NCBI GenBank assembly: GCA_964634885.1
Contig: CAZWLN010000030.1
Location: 1-54,424 of the forward strand
Length of the DNA stretch: 54,424 bases
Reading direction: 5' to 3'
Origin: DAINRZ01 sp964634885
GTDB taxonomy: Bacteria > Bacteroidota > Ignavibacteria > Kapaibacteriales > UBA2268
In this document: piece by piece, positions 54,001 to 54,424 of the stretch
Position numbering within the stretch: position 1 is the stretch's first letter
Layout: every line of letters begins with the position of its first letter
Notes under the pieces: generated by a model
Database searches by the model: none
Told to the model about the DNA's origin: nothing
Seen by the model: the letters and a program-made list of their open reading frames with translations, nothing else
Made by a program: the position numbers and the translations under genes

Positions 54001-54173
54001 CGGCTCTGCTCTTTAATATATTCCTTGAATTCATTGGTTTTAGCTTTGATTTCGTCGTCGGAAAGAGAGTTGTATTCATCGTAGATGGCATTGATCTCAT
54101 CGACGATGGGCATTATCAGTTTAATGTCTTTGTCGCTTTTCGTTCCGAATAATTTCGTGATAAATGATAACAT
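51042..54173 (-). CDS. secA: Preprotein translocase ATPase SecA
   Basis: 1043-aa motor that drives unfolded proteins through SecYEG at the inner membrane; T9SS substrates in this window would use it first. Walker A [9 protein letters not shown] (159-167), [39 protein letters not shown] in the FCB-type insertion of NBD1, helicase motif [26 protein letters not shown], and the C-terminal zinc motif C1027-P-C1029...C1038-H1039 that binds SecB. It is longer than the E. coli protein (901 aa), as usual for FCB bacteria. First gene of the secA-Rieske-queA operon. A heptamer satellite starts 67 bp upstream. Confidence 0.97.
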   Translation of the reverse strand: [1043 protein letters not shown]

Positions 54174-54240
54174 TATTTTTTCATAATTAATTCATAAAAT
54201 ATTACAATCATGCTTTGACGAAAATAAAATAAAACTATTT

Positions 54241-54266
54241 GAATTCTGAATTCTGAATTCTGAATT
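54241..54266. repeat. GAATTCT heptamer tract
   Basis: Three complete GAATTCT units and a partial fourth, in tandem, 67 bp upstream of the secA start codon and adjoining the G-rich heptamer array. Confidence 0.9.
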
Positions 54267-54270
54267 GGGG

Positions 54271-54424
54271 TTAGTGGTTAGTGGTTGGTGGCTGGTGGTT
54301 GGTTGCTGGTGGCTGGTTGCTGGTGATTAGTGGTTGGTGGCTGGTGGTTAGTGGCTGGTGGCTGGTGGTTGGTGGCTGGTGGTTGGTGGTTGGTGGCTGG
54401 TGGCTGGTGGTTGGTGGTTGGTGG
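54271..54424. repeat. G/T-rich heptamer satellite, 22 units, running off the right edge
   Basis: Exactly 22 heptamers of the form (T/C)T(A/G)GT(G/T)(G/A), mostly TTGGTGG, CTGGTGG and TTAGTGG, in frame with each other over 154 bp. Strong strand asymmetry: no C except in CTGG units. It continues beyond the window. Non-coding; 7-bp units cannot keep a reading frame over three copies without shifting. Confidence 0.92.

Noticed and set aside
53391..54152. 253-codon plus-strand frame inside secA
   Set aside because: Antisense shadow of a conserved gene; the protein has no recognisable features.
54271..54424. Telomere-like or centromere-like array
   Set aside because: G-rich heptamers resemble telomeric DNA superficially, but the neighbouring secA operon is ordinary bacterial chromosome and nothing indicates a chromosome end.

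Overview
The window looks like chromosomal DNA of an anaerobic, probably uncultured member of the Bacteroidota/Ignavibacteriota (FCB) lineage. The evidence is several large exported proteins ending in type IX secretion (T9SS) sorting domains, transketolase split into two genes, an enlarged SecA with a C-terminal zinc motif, a Bacteroidota-type promoter (TTG-N20-TAnnTTTG), weak Shine-Dalgarno use at several genes, and many small GC-rich palindromic repeats in AT-rich intergenic DNA. The exact taxon cannot be fixed from this window. I see no tRNA, rRNA, CRISPR array, transposase, phage or plasmid gene.

Layout. 1-520: the end of a 79-bp tandem satellite, each unit carrying a small GC hairpin. 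522-3658 (+): split transketolase with a lipoprotein gene between its halves, then purE. 3753-7587 (-): an operon-like set of an NTF2-like lipoprotein, an M20 dipeptidase and two paralogous exported proteins of unknown function. 7747-13086 (+): RNase R, riboflavin synthase, fumarase and MurB. 13156-16825: two T9SS substrates, one with a degenerate von Willebrand A domain and one beta-propeller. 17798-31634 (+): a head-to-tail array of five paralogous ~915-residue T9SS proteins with an IgGFc-binding-type N-terminal domain. The fifth copy is frameshifted and mosaic. 31646-39730 (-): rex, hydC, hydB, hydA, a PAS-containing sensory [FeFe]-hydrogenase and a SpoIIE/PP2C phosphatase. This is an NADH/ferredoxin-dependent (bifurcating-type) hydrogenase together with its presumed redox and H2 sensing modules. 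39.9-40.65 kb: a cluster of palindromic mobile-looking elements. 40718-49219 (-): a large T9SS propeller protein and a 1964-residue C25 (gingipain/PorU-like) peptidase. 49386-54173 (-): secA, a Rieske protein and queA. 54241-54424: a heptamer satellite just upstream of secA.

How it fits together. The hydrogenase operon suggests fermentative H2 metabolism. HydABC would couple NADH plus ferredoxin to H2, Rex would read NADH/NAD+, and the catalytically altered HydS with its phosphatase would read H2. The other theme is the cell surface: eight complete T9SS-tagged proteins (plus one broken copy), a C25 peptidase and SecA.

The most unusual sequence-level object is a ~380-bp element present twice in inverted orientation, at 16.9-17.3 kb and 40.25-40.64 kb. 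It brackets the surface-protein array and the hydrogenase operon. It carries a 40-codon ORF and three hairpins whose stems are identical between copies while their loops differ.
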